Shown: positions 60,614 through 64,000 of the stretch, in pieces
Layout of the letters: the number at the start of each line of letters is the position of its first letter
Numbering within the stretch: the first letter of the stretch is position 1
The notes under the pieces: model-generated
The model's input: the letters and a program-made list of their open reading frames with translations, nothing else
Databases searched by the model: none
What the model was told of the DNA's origin: nothing
DNA from: Myxococcus guangdongensis
Lineage (GTDB): Bacteria > Myxococcota > Myxococcia > Myxococcales > Myxococcaceae
Assembly (NCBI RefSeq): GCF_024198255.1
Contig: NZ_JAJVKW010000001.1
Coordinates: 930,001 to 994,000 of the forward strand
Reading direction: 5' to 3'
DNA length: 64,000 nt
Translations under genes and position numbers: made by a program

Positions 60614-63594
60614 GTTCCGCTTCCCGACCCGGTGTTCCGGATCTTCGTGAGGTAGGTGATGGACGGCCCGATGTTCAGCTCCTCCAGCAACCGGAACGCC
60701 CGCCCGTCCTTCGCCAGCTTCGCCACCCGGCTCTCCGAGTCATTCAAGTCCCCGAAGTGGATGGCCTTCGCCGGGCAGCTCTGCTGACACGCCGTCTGGA
60801 TGTCGCCGTCCTTGAGCGGCCGGCCCTCGCGATTCGCCGTCGCCTTGCCCTCCTGGATGCGCTGCACGCACAAGGAGCACTTCTCCATGACACCGCGGCT
60901 GCGCACCACCACGTCCGGGTTGAGCACCATGCGCTCGAGCGGCTCGTCGTGCGGGTAGTCGAACCAGTTGAAGCGCCGCACCTTGGTGGGGCAGTTGTTG
61001 GCGCAGTAGCGCGTGCCGACGCAGCGGTTGTAGACCTGCTGGTTGAGGCCCTCCGACGAGTGCACCGTCGCGAGCACCGGGCACACCGTCTCGCATGGCG
61101 CGTTCTCGCAGTGCTGGCACATCATCGGCTGGTGCACGACCTGCGGATTCGCCGCGTCGCCCTGGTAGTACCGGTCGATGCGCATCCAGTGCATCTCGCG
61201 CTGGCGCAGCACCTCGTCGCGCCCCACGCTGGGGATGTTGTTCTCCGCCTGGCAGGACACCACGCACGCCGAGCACCCCGTGCACGCGCTCAGGTCCACC
61301 GCCAGCGCCCAGCGGTGGCCCTTGTACTCGTGGCCCGACCACATCGAGAGCGAGTGCCCGCCGTTGCCACCGCCGTGACCACCGTGGTCCTCGTTGCCCG
61401 CGCGCGGGTTGGCCAGGAACGCCGCCAGCTCCGCCTCGCGCACGTGAGGCCGTCCCTCCAGGCTCGAGTGCGTCTGCGTGAGCGCCAGCTTCTGCCGCTC
61501 CCCCGTGGCGGCCACCGTCGCCCCCGGCACCGAGCGGCGCACGCGCCCGTCCACCACCGCGGCCAGCGGGTAGACACGCTCCCCCACTCCATCGCCGATG
61601 CGTCCAGCGCGCGTGCGGCCGTAGCCCACCGCCAGACCCAGGGCGCTGGGGTGCGTGCCGGCTTGAATCAGCACGGGCAACGACACCGACTTGCCGCCCA
61701 CGCTCACCTTCACCACGTCGCCATCGGACAGGCCCAGCTCCTTGGCTCGTGCGGGCGCGATGAGCGCGGGGTTGCCCCACGTCGCCTTGGTGATGGGGTC
61801 CGGCACCTCGTGGAGCCACGCGTTGTTCGCCATCGCGCCGTCGCGCAGGCCCACTGAGGGGAACAGCACCAGCTCCCACTCCACCGAGGGACGCGCCACG
61901 CCGGCGAGCGCCTTCGCCACGCCGTCGTCACGGAAGGTCAGCGGCGCCGTCGGCACCGGAGACAGCGTCACGACGCCTCGACGAACCGAGTCATCCCAGA
62001 AGCTGGCGAAGTCCGTCCCCGTCGCGCCGGCCACCGGGAAGACCTCCGTCTCCCAGCGCGCGCGCAGGAAGTCGTGGTGGGCCTGGGCCGCGCCCGCCCA
62101 CGTCAGCAGGGACTCCACCGCGTCGCGCGTGTCATGCAGCGGAGACACCGCGGGCTGCCGCAGCGACACCACGCCCCGACGAGGCTCCGCGTCACCCCAC
62201 GCCTCCAGCGCCGTGGAGGCCGGCGCGTGAAGCCGCGTCAGCACCGCCGTCTCGTCCAGCCGGTCGTTCAGCGCCACCGTGAGGGGCACGTTCTTGAGCA
62301 GCGCACCCAGCGCGTCGCCGCGCGCGTCGGTGTGCGCCGGGTTGACGCCGAGGAAGAACACCGTGCCCACGCTCCCGGCACCCAGCTCCGCGAGCAGCTC
62401 ACCGTACGACTGCGCCTTCTCGTCCAGCGCCACGCCGTCCAGCGGGAACACCGTGGTGCCCTCGTTGCCGAGCAGCACGTTCGCCGTCGCGGCCAGCACC
62501 TGGCCCGCCACCTCGTCGCCACCGCACACCACCAGCGACTCCGTGCGGTGGGCCCACAGCGCCTCGGCGAGTTCGTCCAGCGCGGCCGACTCCAGCTTGG
62601 AGCCCGGCAGCGACTTCAGCCCCGGCACCTCGCGGCCCGCCTTCACTGCCAGCCTGCGCACCACATCGCCCAGGGCCAGCGTCACATCGGACGGCGCCAC
62701 CACGAAGCGACGGTCCGCCGCCGCGCCGGTCAGCGTCATCACCGGCTCCACCTGGAAGTGGCGCGCCATCGCCTTGTGAGCCGCCGCGTCGCGAGCCTCC
62801 GCGTACTGCCGCGTGAAGGCCACCGGCGACACCCACGTGCCCAGGAAGTCCGCGCCGAAGCTCGCGATGACCTTCGCCTTGTCGAAGCGGTAATCCGGCA
62901 CCACGCGGGCGCCGTGCGTGACGCGGTACGCATCGCCCAGCGACGACAGCTCTCCCAGGGGCTCGTAGCGCACCGTGCGCGCCGTCGGGTGCGCGGCGAG
63001 GAAGCGCGCCACCGCGGCCTCCGCCGTGGGCCCCATCACCCAGGGCAGCACCAGCCGGATGGCCTTACCGTCCTCGGTCGCCTTGGCCAGGCCCTTCTTC
63101 ACCTCCGCATCCAGGTCCGTCCACGACACCCGGCTGCTGGCGCGCGAGGGGAAGCGGGCGCGGCTCGCGTCGTAGAGCGAGAGCACGGAGGCCTGTCCCA
63201 CCGCGCACACGCCGCCGCGCGACACGGGGTGCTCGTCGTTGCCCTCGACCTTGATGGGTCGACCATCGCGCGTCTTGAGGAGCAGGCCACAGCGCGCGGG
63301 GCACGCCTCGCACGTCGACGCGTACCAGAGCGCCGTGCCCGGGGTCACCTCGTCCGGCCGCGACACGTAGGGGATGAGCTTCTGCACCGGCGCGCGCTGG
63401 CAGGCCACCATGGCCGCGGCGGCGCTCAGGCCCATCATCTTGAAGAAGTCACGGCGGCTGCTGCCATCCGGAGGCGCGGCGGCGACACCCACCGGCAGCT
63501 CCTCGGCGAACTCGTCGCGCTGCGTGTCGAGCCACGAGGAATCCGTCGCGCGCTCGGCCAGGCTCTGCCAGTACTGGGGAAGTTTGTCGGACAT
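60610..63594 (-). CDS. actB: ActB, Fe-S subunit of alternative complex III
   Basis: The 994-residue protein starts with a twin-arginine signal ([17 protein letters not shown]). A molybdopterin-oxidoreductase-like B1 domain (about 70-740) follows, then a B2 ferredoxin domain with [36 protein letters not shown] and [11 protein letters not shown] blocks. In known complexes B1 has lost its molybdenum cofactor and B2 holds one 3Fe-4S and three 4Fe-4S clusters. It conducts electrons from ActC to ActA. The ATG at 63594 begins [16 protein letters not shown], a family-typical start, and lies 13 bases after actA. Confidence 0.95.
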   Translation of the reverse strand: MSDKLPQYWQSLAERATDSSWLDTQRDEFAEELPVGVAAAPPDGSSRRDFFKMMGLSAAAAMVACQRAPVQKLIPYVSRPDEVTPGTALWYASTCEACPARCGLLLKTRDGRPIKVEGNDEHPVSRGGVCAVGQASVLSLYDASRARFPSRASSRVSWTDLDAEVKKGLAKATEDGKAIRLVLPWVMGPTAEAAVARFLAAHPTARTVRYEPLGELSSLGDAYRVTHGARVVPDYRFDKAKVIASFGADFLGTWVSPVAFTRQYAEARDAAAHKAMARHFQVEPVMTLTGAAADRRFVVAPSDVTLALGDVVRRLAVKAGREVPGLKSLPGSKLESAALDELAEALWAHRTESLVVCGGDEVAGQVLAATANVLLGNEGTTVFPLDGVALDEKAQSYGELLAELGAGSVGTVFFLGVNPAHTDARGDALGALLKNVPLTVALNDRLDETAVLTRLHAPASTALEAWGDAEPRRGVVSLRQPAVSPLHDTRDAVESLLTWAGAAQAHHDFLRARWETEVFPVAGATGTDFASFWDDSVRRGVVTLSPVPTAPLTFRDDGVAKALAGVARPSVEWELVLFPSVGLRDGAMANNAWLHEVPDPITKATWGNPALIAPARAKELGLSDGDVVKVSVGGKSVSLPVLIQAGTHPSALGLAVGYGRTRAGRIGDGVGERVYPLAAVVDGRVRRSVPGATVAATGERQKLALTQTHSSLEGRPHVREAELAAFLANPRAGNEDHGGHGGGNGGHSLSMWSGHEYKGHRWALAVDLSACTGCSACVVSCQAENNIPSVGRDEVLRQREMHWMRIDRYYQGDAANPQVVHQPMMCQHCENAPCETVCPVLATVHSSEGLNQQVYNRCVGTRYCANNCPTKVRRFNWFDYPHDEPLERMVLNPDVVVRSRGVMEKCSLCVQRIQEGKATANREGRPLKDGDIQTACQQSCPAKAIHFGDLNDSESRVAKLAKDGRAFRLLEELNIGPSITYLTKIRNTGSGSGT

Positions 63595-63607
63595 GGCGCG
63601 GGGGTCC

Positions 63608-64000
63608 TCAGCGGTGGCAGCTCGAGCAGTCCGAGGGCGGCTGGAGGGTGCGAGGGGTCTTCGAGGGCTCGGGAAGCGGCTCACCGGACATGAGGGCCAA
63701 CAGCTCCCCCTTGCGCGGCACGGATGCGATGGGCGCCGTCAGGCCTTGCGCGCCCGTCTTGCGGTGACAGTCCAGGCACCAGCCCATCGTCATGGGCTCC
63801 ACCTGCTCCACGCGCACCATCTGCTCCACCGCCCCGTGGCACGTCTGGCACTTCAGTCCCGCGGTGACGTGGCTGGCGTGGTTGAAGAAGGCGTGGTCCG
63901 GCAGCCGGTGCACGCGCACCCACTGGATGGGCGCGTTGGCCGCGACGGCCGCGGCCACCTTCTGGATTTCGGGCGAGTCCTTCTTCACCTGCGTGTGGCA
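63608..64000 (-). CDS. actA: ActA, multihaem cytochrome c of ACIII (partial)
   Basis: The reading frame is open to the window end; the visible 130 residues are the C-terminal part. Three full haem sites are present, CQTCH, CLDCH and CSSCH, and the last two residues of another (CHTQ) sit at the edge. ActA normally has five haems c, and the remaining N-terminal part lies outside the window. It accepts electrons from ActB and gives them to ActE. In this frame GTG at 63986 is not the true start. Confidence 0.9.
   Translation of the reverse strand, partial: CHTQVKKDSPEIQKVAAAVAANAPIQWVRVHRLPDHAFFNHASHVTAGLKCQTCHGAVEQMVRVEQVEPMTMGWCLDCHRKTGAQGLTAPIASVPRKGELLALMSGEPLPEPSKTPRTLQPPSDCSSCHR

Noticed and set aside
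1-64000. Insertion sequences, integrases, tRNA genes, rRNA genes or CRISPR arrays
   Set aside because: I looked for transposase and integrase motifs, tRNA-like arms and regular repeats and found none convincing.

Overview
The window is very GC-rich with G/C-ending codons, tightly packed genes and many start/stop overlaps. Its gene set includes an alternative complex III operon, a cbb3 oxidase with a CcoN-CcoO fusion, orphan Flp/TadE/TadG genes, many lipoproteins, and DUF3142, DUF4476 and DUF885 proteins. This fits a myxobacterium, most likely Myxococcaceae (Myxococcus, Corallococcus or Pyxidicoccus type). That placement is an inference from gene content. No rRNA, tRNA, CRISPR array, insertion sequence, integrase or phage gene was recognised.

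Region 1 (1-16.3 kb): a membrane-anchored zinc-finger/TPR/CHAT protein with a downstream lipoprotein; a giant protein carrying two complete SF1 helicase modules; an overlapping EcsC-like/M48 peptidase pair; a YgiQ-type radical SAM protein; a secreted protein made of three identically spaced cysteine repeats; a DUF3142 lipoprotein overlapping a large exported protein; and a cyclase-family hydrolase. Region 2 (16.4-21.4 kb, minus strand): a five-gene operon coding for TadE-like, TadG-like, TadE-like, unknown and Flp-prepilin-like proteins, nearly all with 4-base overlaps. No secretion ATPase or prepilin peptidase gene is nearby. Region 3 (21.5-28.9 kb): a small conserved-looking protein, an RluA pseudouridine synthase, a Hint-domain lipoprotein, and a coupled TetR / micro-ORF / NAD-binding protein / VTT membrane protein / SDR operon.

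Region 4 (29-33.5 kb): a lipid-flavoured divergent cluster. A PAP2 phosphatase and a fatty acid desaturase lie on the minus strand. A BtaA-like DUF3419 aminocarboxypropyl transferase, a GNAT and a haem-oxygenase-like diiron oxidase (HDO) lie on the plus strand. This is the best candidate for an undescribed pathway in the window. Region 5 (33.5-45 kb): gpmA, a DUF4476 protein and a thioredoxin-like protein, then the cbb3 oxidase locus transcribed leftward as ccoI-ccoS-ccoNO-ccoQ-ccoP-ccoG-hemN, with a divergent SafE-like gene. CcoP has a single haem site.

Region 6 (45-56.7 kb): a DUF885 lipoprotein, an outer-membrane-like protein, small hypothetical proteins, YciI, SRPBCC, a thiolase divergent from a TetR regulator across an 18-bp perfect palindrome, a SEC-C protein, an Asp-box protein, a lipoprotein and a Gfo/Idh/MocA oxidoreductase. 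Region 7 (56.7-64 kb): the alternative complex III operon actA(partial)-B-C-D-E-F on the minus strand, closed by a textbook rho-independent terminator. Complex III (quinol to cytochrome c) and cbb3 (cytochrome c to O2) lie about 12 kb apart. They could form one respiratory route, although each sits in its own operon.
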